Position numbers and translations under genes: made by a program. The notes under the pieces are model-generated. The model saw nothing but the letters and a program-made list of their open reading frames with translations, had not been told where the DNA came from and ran no database searches. Shown piece by piece: positions 1 to 9,878 of a stretch of 64,000 nt of DNA. Numbering within the stretch: the first letter of the stretch is position 1; the number at the start of each line of letters is the position of its first letter. Location: positions 1,364,001 through 1,428,000 of the forward strand of contig NC_079875.1 of the NCBI RefSeq assembly GCF_029227915.1, in the 5' to 3' direction. Source of the DNA: Hydractinia symbiolongicarpus. Taxonomy: Eukaryota > Cnidaria > Hydrozoa > Anthoathecata > Hydractiniidae.

Positions 1-589
1 GCCGAGTCCGGGATTTACGGGAAATCGCGGCTTTTCGTTTGCCGGCGATTAAACCTCTTTCATTCAGCGTCTCATCAAAAATGAAAACATTTTTGAAAAC
101 TACAAGTCTCATGCGTTTTAGTGGTGAAAAAATAAATTAAAAAATCGTTCTGGAAATGAGTTTACTCACAGGGTACTTTCTTTGTATACATTTGACTATA
201 CGGGCCAAGCCCGGGATTTACAGGAAATCGCGGGTTTTCGTTTGCCGGCGATTAAACCTCTTTCATTAAGCGTCTCATCAAAAATGAAAACATTTTTAAA
301 AACTGCAAGTCTCGTGCGTTTTAGTGGTGAAAAGATAATTGAAAAAATCGTTTCGGAAATGAGTTTACTCACAGGGTACTTTCTTTGTATACATTCGACT
401 ATACGGGCCAAGCCCGGGTTTTACGGGAAATCTCGGGTTTTCGTTTGCCCGCGATTAAACCTCTTTCATTAAGCGTCTCATAAAAAATGAAAACATTTTT
501 GAAAACAACAAGTCTCATGCGTTTTAGTGGTGAAAAAATAAATTAAAAAATCGTTCTGGAAATGAGTTTACTCACAGGGTACTTTCTTT

Positions 590-607
590 GTATACATTCG
601 ACTATAC
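590..607. other. GTATA/TATAC dyad (representative copy)
   Basis: GTATA and TATAC form 5-bp inverted arms with an 8-bp spacer, at monomer positions 27-44. The spacer is the part that separates A (CTTTTGAC) from B (CATTCGAC), while the arms are conserved in both. In B monomers CGGGC-CAA-GCCCG follows at once and forms another short dyad. No function is known. Confidence 0.5.
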
Positions 608-640
608 GGGCCAAGCCCGGGATTTACGGGAAATCGCGGG
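607..640. other. Four helically spaced CGGG motifs (representative copy)
   Basis: CGGG begins at 607, 618, 627 and 637, spacings of 11, 9 and 10 bp, close to one helical turn each. In monomer coordinates these are positions 44, 55, 64 and 74. Both A and B monomers carry the set. Many A copies change the fourth to CAGG. All four motifs face the same side of the helix, which would suit a multi-finger or multimeric DNA-binding protein or rotational nucleosome positioning. Both readings are inference. Confidence 0.7.
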
Positions 641-659
641 TTTACGTTTGCCGGCGATT
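632..659. other. AATCGC/GCGATT dyad (representative copy)
   Basis: AATCGC (632-637) and GCGATT (654-659) are perfect 6-bp inverted repeats with a 16-bp spacer. Past one mismatch the pairing extends by GG/CC. The right arm overlaps GCCGGC (NaeI site). Variants with GCAGG keep the 6-bp left arm only in part (AATCGC is retained, the extension is lost). The dyad lies at monomer positions 69-96. Confidence 0.6.
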
Positions 660-683
660 AAACCTCTTTCATTAAGCGTCTCA

Positions 684-705
684 TCAAAAATGAAAACATT
701 TTTGA
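684..705. other. Central 9-bp dyad of the monomer (representative copy)
   Basis: TCAAAAATG (684-692) and CATTTTTGA (697-705) are perfect inverted repeats around a 4-base AAAA spacer, so the segment could form a hairpin or cruciform. It lies at monomer positions 121-142 and recurs in most monomers. Common one-base departures are CATTTCTGA, CATTTTTAA and TCAGAAATG. The role is unknown. It could be a protein-binding dyad or a non-B DNA element. Confidence 0.8.
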
Positions 706-1577
706 AAACTACAAGTCTCATGCGTTTTAGTGGTGAAAAAAAAATTTAAAAAATCGTTCGGGAAATGAGTTTACTCCCTGGGAACTTTCTTTGTATACAT
801 TCGACTATACGGGCCAAGCCCGGGATTTACGGGAAATCGCGGGATTTCGTTTGCCGGTGATTAAACCTCTTTTATTAAGCGTCTAATCAAAAATGAAAAC
901 ATTTTTGAAAACTGCAAGTCTCATGCGTTTTAGTGGTGAAAAGATAATTGAAAAAATCGTTTCGGAAATGAGTTTACTCACAGGGTTCTTTCTTTGTATA
1001 CATTCAACTATACGGGCCAAGCCCGGGATTTACGGGAAATCGCGGGTTTTCGTTTGCCGGCGATTAAACAACTTTCATTAAGCGTCTCATCAAAAATGAA
1101 AACATTTCTGAAAACTACAAGTCTCATGCGTTTTAGCGGTGAAAAAATAATTGAAAAAATCGTTTCGGAAATGAGTTTACTCACAGGGTACTTTCTTTGT
1201 ATACATTCGACTATACGGGCCAAGCCCGGGATTTACGGGAAATCGCGGGTTTTCGTTTGCAGGCGATTAAACAACTTTCATTAAGCGTCTCATCAAAAAT
1301 GAAAACATTTCTGAAAACTACAAGTCTCATGCGTTTTATTGGTGAAAATTAATTTAAAAAATCGTTCGGGAAATGAGTTTACTCCCTAGGTACTTTCTTT
1401 GTATACTTTTGACTATACGGGCCGAGTCCGGGATTTACGGGAAGTCGCGGGTTTTCGTTTGCCGGCAAATAAACTTCTTTTATTCAGCGTCTCATCAAAA
1501 ATGAAAACATTTTTGAAAACTACAAGTCTCATGCGTTTTAGTGGTGAAAAGATAATTGAAAAAATCGTTTCGGAAAT

Positions 1578-3607
1578 AAGTTTACTCACACGGTACTTTC
1601 TTTGTATACATTCGACTATACGGGCCAAGCCCGGGATTTACGGGAAATCGCGGGTTTTTGTTTGCCGGCGATTAAACAACTTTCATTAAGCGTCTCATCC
1701 AAAATGAAAACGTTTCTGAAAACTACAAGTCTCATGTGTTTTATTGGTGAAAATTAATTTAAAAAATCGTTCGGGAAATGAGTTTACTCCCTGGGTACTT
1801 TCTTTGTATACTTTTGACTATACGGGCCGAGTCTGGGATTTACGGGAAGTCGCGGGTTTTCGTTTGCCGGCAATTAAACTTCTTTTATTCAGCGTCTCAT
1901 CAAAAATGAAAACATTTTTAAAAACTACAAGTCTCATGGGCTTTAGTGGTGAAATAATAATTTAAAAAATCGTTCGGGAAATGAGTTTACACCCCGGGTA
2001 CTTTCTTTGTATACTTTTGACTATACAGGCCGAGTCCGGCATTTACGGGAAATCGCAGGTTTTCGTTTGCCGGCGATTAAACTTCTTTTATTCAGCGTCT
2101 CATCAAAAATGAAAAAATTTTTGAAAACTACAAGTCTCATGCGTTTTAGTGGTGAAAAAATAATTTAAAAAATCGTTTTGAAAATGAGTTTACTCACAGG
2201 GTACTTTCTTTGTATACATTCGACTATACGGGCCAAGCCCGGGATTTAACGGGATATCGCGGGTTTTCGTTTGCCGGCGATTAAAGCGCTTTCATTAAGC
2301 GTCTCATCAAAAATGAAAACATTTCTGAAAACTACAAGTCTCATGTGTTTTAGTGGTGAAAAAATAATTTAAATAATCGTTTGGGAAATGAGTTTACTCC
2401 CTGGGTACTTTCTTTTTATTCTTTTGACTATACGGGCCGAGTCGGGGATTTACGGGAAATCGCAGGTTTTCGTTTGCCGGCGATTAAACTTCTTTTATTC
2501 AGCGTCTCATCAAAAATGTACACATTTTTGAAAACTACAAGTCTCATGCGTTTTAGTGGTGAAGAAATAATTTAAAAAACCGTTCGGGAAATGAGTTTAC
2601 TCACAGGGTACTTTCTTTGTATACATTCGACTATACGGGCCAAGCCCGGGATTTACGGGAAATCGCGGGTTTTTGTTTGCCGGCGATTAAACAACTTTCA
2701 TTAAGCGTCTCATCCAAAATGAAAACGTTTCTGAAAACTACAAGTCTCATGTGTTTTATTGGTGAAAATTAATTTAAAAAATCGTTCGGGAAATGAGTTT
2801 ACTCCCTGGGTACTTTCTTTGTATACTTTTGACTATACGGGCCGAGTCTGGGATTTACGGGAAGTCGCGGGTTTTCGTTTGCCGGCAATTAAACTTCTTT
2901 TATTCAGCGTCTCATCAAAAATGAAAACATTTTTAAAAACTACAAGTCTCATAGGCTTTAGTGGTGAAATAATAATTTAAAAAATCGTTCGGGAAATGAG
3001 TTTACACCCCGGGTACTTTCTTTGTATACTTTTGACTATACAGGCCGAGTCCGGCATTTACGGGAAATCGCAGGTTTTCGTTTGCCGGCGATTAAACTTC
3101 TTTTATTCAGCGTCTCATCAAAAATGAAAAATTTTTTGAAAACTACAAGTCTCATGCGTTTTAGTGGTGAAAAAATAATTTAAAAAATCGTTTTGAAAAT
3201 GAGTTTACTCACAGGGTACTTTCTTTGTATACATTCGACTATACGGGCCAAGCCCGGGATTTAACGGGATATCGCGGGTTTTCGTTTGCCGGCGATTAAA
3301 CCGCTTTCATTAAGCGTCTCATCAAAAATGAAAACATTTCTGAAAACTACAAGTCTCATGTGTTTTAGTGGTGAAAAAATAATTTAAATAATCGTTTGGG
3401 AAATGAGTTTACTCCCTGGGTACTTTCTTTTTATTCTTTTGACTATACGGGCCGAGTCGGGGATTTACGGGAAATCGCAGGTTTTCGTTTGCCGGCGATT
3501 AAACTTCTTTTATTCAGCGTCTCATCAAAAATGTACACATTTTTGAAAACTACAAGTCTCATGCGTTTTAGTGGTGAAGAAATAATTTAAAAAACCGTTC
3601 GGGAAAT
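1578..3607. repeat. 1015-bp five-monomer higher-order repeat, two copies
   Basis: The blocks 1578-2592 and 2593-3607 align with a 1015-bp shift. Shared rare variants include CATCCAAAATG with CGTTTCTG, TTTTATTGG, an extra A in GATTTAACGGG, TTTTTATTC and ATGTACACA. Differences are few, for example CATGGGC against CATAGGC near 1936/2951 and AAAGCGC against AAACCGC near 2285/3300. Each copy contains a 202- and a 204-bp monomer that cancel out. Confidence 0.85.
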
Positions 3608-3760
3608 GAGTTTACTCACAGGGTACTTTCTTTGTATACATTCGACTATACGGGCCAAGCCCGGGATTTACGGGAAATCGCGGGTTTTCGTTTGCCGGCG
3701 ATTAAACCACTTTCATTAAGCGTCTCATCAAAAATGAAAACATTTCTGAAAACTACAAGT

Positions 3761-3822
3761 CTCATGCGTTTTAGTGGTGAAAAAATAATTTCTCATGGGC
3801 CTTAGTGGTAAAATAATAATTT
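3761..3822. repeat. 31-bp partial tandem duplication inside a monomer (copy 1)
   Basis: CTCATGCG...AATAATTT (3761-3791) is followed directly by CTCATGGG...TAATAATTT (3792-3822). Each half is 31 bp. They differ at several bases: the second half has the GGGC and GGTAAAATAAT forms of another monomer variant. The anchor spacing 3608 to 3842 is 234 bp. Two unlike halves imply unequal exchange between two monomer types, not simple slippage. Confidence 0.85.
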
Positions 3823-4603
3823 AAAAAATCGTGTGGGAAATGAGTTTACTCCCTGGGAACTTTCTTTGTATACTTTTGACTATACGGGCCGAGTCCGGGA
3901 TTTGTGGGAAGTCGCAGGTTTTCGTTTGTAGGCGATTAAACTTCTTTTATTCAGCGTCTTATCAAAAATGAAAACATTTTTGAAAACTACAAGTCTCATG
4001 CGTTTTAGTGGGGAAAAAATAATTTAAAAAATCGTTCGAGAAATGAGTTTACACCCTGGGTACTTTCTTTGTATACTTTTGATTATACGGGCCGAGTCCG
4101 GGATTTACGGGAAATCGCAGGTTTTCGTTTGCCGGTGATTAAACCACTTTCATTAAGCGTCTCATCAAAAATAAAAAGATTTCTGAAAACTACAAGTCTC
4201 ATGTGTTTTAGTGGTGAAAAAATAATTTAAATAATCGTTTGGGAAATGAGTTTACTCCCTGGGTACTTTTTTTTTATTCTTTTGACTATACGGGCCGAGT
4301 CGGGGATTTACGGGAAATCGCAGGTTTTCGTTTGCCGGCGATTAAACTTCTTTTATTCAGCGTCTCATCAAAAATGTACACATTTTTGAAAACTACAAGT
4401 CTCATGCGTTTTAGTGGTGAAGAAATAATTTAAAAAACCGTTCGGGAAATGAGTTTACTCGCAGGGTACTTTCTTTGTATACATTCGACTATACGGGCCA
4501 AGCCCGGGATTTACGGGAAATCGCGGGTTTTCGTTTGCCGGCGATTAAACCACTTTCATTAAGCGTCTCATCAAAAATGAAAACATTTCTGAAAACTACA
4601 AGT

Positions 4604-4665
4604 CTCATGCGTTTTAGTGGTGAAAAAATAATTTCTCATGGGCCTTAGTGGTAAAATAATAATTT
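4604..4665. repeat. 31-bp partial tandem duplication (copy 2)
   Basis: This is the same paired 31-bp segment as at 3761, displaced by exactly 843 bp and carried by the tetramer repeat. Anchor spacing 4451 to 4685 is 234 bp. Confidence 0.85.
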
Positions 4666-5446
4666 AAAAAATCGTGTGGGAAATGAGTTTACTCCCTGGG
4701 AACTTTCTTTGTATACTTTTGACTATACGGGCCGAGTCCGGGATTTGTGGGAAGTCGCAGGTTTTCGTTTGTAGGCGATTAAACTTCTTTTATTCAGCGT
4801 CTTATCAAAAATGAAAACATTTTTGAAAACTACAAGTCTCATGCGTTTTAGTGGGGAAAAAATAATTTAAAAAATCGTTCGAGAAATGAGTTTACACCCT
4901 GGGTACTTTCTTTGTATACTTTTGATTATACGGGCCGAGTCCGGGATTTACGGGAAATCGCAGGTTTTCGTTTGCCGGTGATTAAACCAATTTCATTAAG
5001 CGTCTCATCAAAAATAAAAAGATTTCTGAAAACTACAAGTCTCATGCGTTTTAGTGGTGAATAAATGAATTAAAAAATCGTTCGGGAAATGAGTTTACTC
5101 CCTGGGTACTATCTTTGTATACTTTTGACTATACGGGCCAAGCCCGGGATTTACGGGAAATCGCGGGTTTTCGTTTGCCGGAGATTAAACTTCTTTTATT
5201 CAGCGTCTCATCAGAAATGAAAACATTTTTAAAAACTACAAGTCTTATGCGTTTTAGTGGTGAAAAAATAATTTAAAAAATCGTTCTGGAAATAAGTTTA
5301 CTCACAGGGTACTTTCTTTGTATACATTCGACTATACGGGCCAAGCCCGGGATTTACGGGAAATCGCGGGTTTTCGTTTGCCGGCGATTAAACCACTTTC
5401 ATTAAGCGTCTCATCAAAAATGAAAACATTTCTGAAAACTACAAGT

Positions 5447-5508
5447 CTCATGCGTTTTAGTGGTGAAAAAATAATTTCTCATGGGCCTTAGTGGTAAAAT
5501 AATAATTT
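5447..5508. repeat. 31-bp partial tandem duplication (copy 3)
   Basis: Third copy, 843 bp after the second. Anchor spacing 5294 to 5528 is 234 bp. I found no further copy of this junction in the window. Confidence 0.85.
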
Positions 5509-5800
5509 AAAAAATCGTGTGGGAAATGAGTTTACTCCCTGGGAACTTTCTTTGTATACTTTTGACTATACGGGCCGAGTCCGGGATTTGTGGGAAGTCG
5601 CAGGTTTTCGTTTGTAGGCGATTAAACTTCTTTTATTTAGCGTCTTATCAAAAATGAAAACATTTTTGAAAACTACAAGTCTCATGCGTTTTAGTGGGGA
5701 AAAAATAATTTAAAAAATCGTTCGAGAAATGAGTTTACACCCTGGGTACTTTCTTTGTATACTTTTGATTATACGGGCCGAGTCCGGGATTTACGGGAAA

Positions 5801-7920
5801 TCGCAGGTTTTCGTTTGCCGGTGATTAAACCAATTTCATTAAGCGTCTCATCAAAAATAAAAAGATTTCTGAAAACTACAAGTCTCATGCGTTTTAGTGG
5901 TGAATAAATGAATTAAAAAATCGTTCGGGAAATGAGTTTACTCCCTGGGTACTATCTTTGTATACTTTTGACTATACGGGCCAAGCCCGGGATTTACGGG
6001 AAATCGCGGGTTTTCGTTTGCCGGAGATTAAACTTCTTTTATTCAGCGTCTCATCAGAAATGAAAACATTTTTAAAAACTACAAGTCTTATGCGTTTTAG
6101 TGGTGAAAAAATAATTTAAAAAATCGTTCTGGAAATAAGTTTACTCGCAGGGCACTTTCTTTGTATACATTCAACTATACGGTCAAGCCCGGAATTTACG
6201 GGAAATCGCAGGTTTTCGTTTGCCGGCGATTAAACCTCTTTCATTAAGCGTCTCATCAAAAATGAAAACATTTTTAAAAACTACAAGTCTCATGGGCTTT
6301 AGTGGTGAAATAATAATTTAAAAAATCGTTCGGGAAATGAGTTTACACCCTGGGTACTTTCTTTGTATACTTTTTACTATACGGGCCGAGTCCGGGATTT
6401 ACGGGAAATCGCAGGTTTTCGTTTGCCGGCGATTAAACTTCTTTTATTCAGCGTCTCATCAAAAATGTACACATTTTTGAAAACTACAAGTCTCATGCGT
6501 TTTAGTGGTGAAGAAATAATTTAAAAAACCGTTCGGGAAATGAGTTTACTCACAGGGTACTTTCTTTGTATACATTCGACTATACGGGCCAAGCCCGGGA
6601 TTTACGGGAAATCGCGGGTTTTCGTTTGCCGGCGATTAAACCGCTTTCATTAAGCGTCTCATCAAAAATGAAAACATTTCTGAAAACTACAAGTCTCATG
6701 CGTTTTAGTGGTGAAAAAATAATTTAAAAATTCGTTCGGGAAATGAGTTTACTCACTGGGTACTTTCCTTGCATACTTTTGACTATACGGGCCGAGTCCG
6801 GGATTTACGGGAAATCGCGGGTTTTCGTTTGCCTGCGATTAAACTTCTTTTATTCAGCGTCTCATTAAAAATGAAACCATTTTTAAAAACTACAAGTCTC
6901 ATGGGCTTTAGTGGTAAAATAATAATTTAAAAAATCGTTTGGGAAATGAGTTTACTCCCTGGGTACTTTCTTTGTATACTTTTGACTATACGGGCCGAGT
7001 CCGGGATTTGTGGGAAGTCGCAGGTTTTGGTTTGTAGGCGATTAAACTTCTTTTATTCAGCGTCTCATCAAAAATGAAAACATTTTTGAAAACTACCAGT
7101 CTCATGCGTTTTAGTAGTGAAAAAATAATTTAAAAAATCGTTCGGGAAATGAGTTTACACCCTGGGTACTCTCTTTGTACACTTTTGACTATACGGGCCG
7201 AGTCCGGGAATTACGGGAAATCGCAGGTTTTTGTTTGCCGGCGATTAAACTTCTTTTATTCAGCGTCTCATCAAAAATGAAAACATTTTTGAAAACTACA
7301 AGTCTCATGCGTTTTAGTGGTGAAAAAATAATTTAAAAAATCGTTCGGGAAATGAGTTTACACCCTGGGTACTCTCTTTGTATACTTTTGACTATACGTG
7401 CCGAGTACGGGATTTACGGGAAATCGCAGGTTTTCGTTTGCCGGCGATGAAACTTCTTTTATTCAGCGTCTCATCAAAAGTGAAAACATTTTTGAAAACT
7501 ACAAGTCTCATGCGTTTTAGTGGTGAAAAAATAAATTAAAAAATCGTTCTGGAAATGAGTTTACTCACAGGGTACTTTCTTTGTATACATTCGACTATAC
7601 GGGCCAAGCCCGGGATTTACGGGAAATCGCGGGTTTTCGTTTGCCGGCGATTAAACCTCTTTCATTAAGCGTCTCATCAAAAATGAAAACATTTTTGAAA
7701 ACTACAAGTCTCATGCGTTTTAGTGGTGAAAAAAAAATTTAAAAAATCGTTCGGGAAATGAGTTTACTCCCTGGGTACTTTCTTTGTATACATTCGACTA
7801 TACGGGCCAAGCCCGGGATTTACGGGAAATCGCGGGATTTCGTTTGCCGCCGAATAAACCTCTTTTATTAAGCGTCTCATCAAAAATGAAAACATTTTTG
7901 AAAACTACAAGTCTCATGCG
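5801..7920. repeat. 2120-bp block, first copy of an out-of-register duplication
   Basis: Sequence from 5801 (TCGCAGG, monomer position 71) reappears at 7921, and the pairing continues for about 1.1 kb (5934/8054, 6137/8257, 6339/8459, 6542/8662, 6745/8865). The shift of 2120 bp is 10 monomers plus 90 bp, so the duplication joined different points of the monomer. The block includes the GAATAAATGAATT, GGTCAAG (202-bp), TTTTTACTATAC and ATGTACACA monomers in order. Confidence 0.8.
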
Positions 7921-8053
7921 TCGCAGGTTTTCGTTTGCCGGTGATTAAACCACTTTCATTAAGCGTCTCATCAAAAATAAAAAGATTTCTGAAAACTACA
8001 AGTCTCATGCGTTTTAGTGGTGAATAAATGAATTAAAAAATCGTTCGGGAAAT
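7760..8053. repeat. 294-bp extended monomer at the duplication junction
   Basis: GAGTTTAC anchors at 7760 and 8054 are 294 bp apart. The sequence runs normally to CTCATGCG at 7920 (monomer position 161) and then jumps to TCGCAGG at 7921 (position 71), so positions 71-161 occur twice (91 bp). The junction has at most one base of microhomology. It is the end-to-start join of the 2120-bp duplication. Confidence 0.88.
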
Positions 8054-8256
8054 GAGTTTACTCCCTGGGTACTATCTTTGTATACTTTTGACTATACGGG
8101 CCAAGCCCGGGATTTACGGGAAATCGCGGGTTTTCGTTTGCCGGAGATTAAACTTCTTTTATTCAGCGTCTCATCAGAAATGAAAACATTTTTGAAAACT
8201 ACAAGTCTTATGCGTTTTAGTGGTGAAAAAATAATTTAAAAAATCGTTCTGGAAAT

Positions 8257-9878
8257 AAGTTTACTCGCAGGGCACTTTCTTTGTATACATTCGACTATAC
8301 GGTCAAGCCCGGGATTTACGGGAAATCGCGGGTTTTCGTTTGCCGGCGATTAAACCTCTTTCATTAAGCGTCTCATCAAAAATGAAAACATTTTTAAAAA
8401 CTACAAGTCTCATGGGCTTTAGTGGTGAAATAATAATTTAAAAAATCGTTCGGGAAATGAGTTTACACCCTGGGTACTTTCTTTGTATACTTTTTACTAT
8501 ACGGGCCGAGTCCGGGATTTACGGGAAATCGCAGGTTTTCGTTTGCCGGCGATTAAACTTCTTTTATTCAGCGTCTCATCAAAAATGTACACATTTTTGA
8601 AAACTACAAGTCTCATGCGTTTTAGTGGTGAAGAAATAATTTAAAAAACCGTTCGGGAAATGAGTTTACTCACAGGGTACTTTCTTTGTATACATTCGAC
8701 TATACGAGCCAAGCCCGGGATTTACGGGAAATCGCGAGTTTTCGTTTGCTGGCGATTAAACCGCTTTCATTAAGCGTCTCATCAAAAATGAAAACATTTC
8801 TGAAAACTACCAGTCTCATGCGTTTTAGTGGTGAAAAAATAATTTAAAAATTCGTTCGGGAAATGAGTTTACTCACTGGGTACTTTCCTTGCATACTTTT
8901 GACTATACGGGCCGAGTCCGGGATTTACGGGAAATCGCGGGTTTTCGTTTGCCGGCCATTAAACTTCTTTTATTCAGCGTCTCATTAAAAATGAAACCAT
9001 TTTTAAAAACTACAAGTCTCATGGGCTTTAGTGGTGAAAAAATAATTTAAAAAATCGTTCTGGAAATAAGTTTACTCGCAGGGCACTTTCTTTGTATACA
9101 TTCGACTATACGGTCAAGCCCGGGATTTACGGGAAATCGCGGGTTTTCGTTTGCCGGCGATTAAACCTCTTTCATTAAGCGTCTCATCAAAAATGAAAAC
9201 ATTTTTGAAAACTACAAGTCTCATGGGCTTTAGTGGTGAAATAATAATTTAAAAAATCGTTCGGGAAATGAGTTTACACCCTGGGTACTTTCTTTGTATA
9301 CTTTTTACTATACGGGCCGAGTCCGGGATTTACGGGAAATCGCAGGTTTTCGTTTGCCGGCGATTAAACTTCTTTTATTCAGCGTCTCATCAAAAATGTA
9401 CACATTTTTGAAAACTACAAGTCTCATGCGTTTTAGTGGTGAAGAAATAATTTAAAAAACCGTTCGGGAAATGAGTTTACTCACAGGGTACTTTCTTTGT
9501 ATACATTCGACTATACGGGCCAAGCCCGGGATTTACGGGAAATCGCGAGTTTTCGTTTGCCGGCGATTAAACCGCTTTCATTAAGCGTCTCATCAAAAAT
9601 GAAAACATTTCTGAAAACTACAAGTCTCATGCGTTTTAGTGGTGAAAAAATAATTTAAAAATTCGTTCGGGAAATGAGTTTACTCACTGGGTACTTTCCT
9701 TGCATACTTTTGACTATACGGGCCGAGTCCGGGATTTACGGGAAATCGCGGGTTTTCGTTTGCCGGCGATTAAACTTCTTTTATTCAGCGTATCATTAAA
9801 AATGAAACCATTTTTAAAAACTACAAGTCTCATGGGCTTTAGTGGTAAAATAATAATTTAAAAAATCGTTTGGGAAAT
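8257..9878. repeat. 811-bp tetramer, two tandem copies
   Basis: Monomers at 8257, 8459, 8662 and 8865 repeat at 9068, 9270, 9473 and 9676. Each set carries the same order of variants: TCGCAGGGCAC with GGTCAAG (202 bp), TTTTTACTATAC, CACAGGG, then CCTTGCATAC. Comparison with 5801-7920 suggests this tetramer was added inside the second copy of the 2120-bp block, because the monomer at 9879 matches the one at 6948. Confidence 0.8.

Larger units (their letters stand above)
1..1577. repeat. B-rich monomer stretch at the left edge
   Basis: This holds about eight monomers, mostly B-type, with occasional A/B hybrids such as the copy at 767 (CCCTGGG followed by ACATTCGAC). Several have ATAATTGAAAAAATCG in place of ATAATTTAAAAAATCG, which removes a stop codon and opens accidental frames. 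The monomer before 1375 is 202 bp because the A-run near 1347 is shorter. No higher-order period is clear here. Confidence 0.8.
3405..6136. repeat. 843-bp tetramer higher-order repeat, about 3.2 copies
   Basis: Units start at 3405, 4248 and 5091, with a further first monomer at 5934. Each unit is 203+234+203+203 bp, and the 234-bp monomer carries a 31-bp internal duplication. The first monomer of units 1 and 2 is the TTTTTATTC/ATGTACACA form. In unit 3 and the partial unit it is replaced by a form with GGTACTATC and GAATAAATGAATT, so the unit changed while it was being copied. Confidence 0.85.

Noticed and set aside
121-145. A-tract bending phased at 10 bp around the central dyad.
   Set aside because: The A/T runs at monomer positions 123-127, 130-133, 136-140 and 142-145 are centred about 6-7 bp apart, not one helical turn, so phased bending is not supported.
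590-607. TATA-type promoter in GTATAC...CTATAC.
   Set aside because: Short AT-rich words occur throughout an AT-rich repeat. There is no linked initiator or gene. Satellite transcription is possible but not shown.
590-620. tRNA-like or Pol III B-box signal in ATTCGAC of B monomers.
   Set aside because: Only a weak partial match to GGTTCGANNCC, with no A box at a suitable distance and no tRNA fold.
607-640. Telomere-like or subtelomeric G-rich repeat in the CGGG cluster.
   Set aside because: The four CGGG motifs are separated by different sequences and do not form a short tandem telomeric motif.
7875-7964. A truncated 90-bp monomer near 7.9 kb.
   Set aside because: The anchors at 7760 and 8054 are 294 bp apart. 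It is better described as one extended monomer in which positions 71-161 occur twice.
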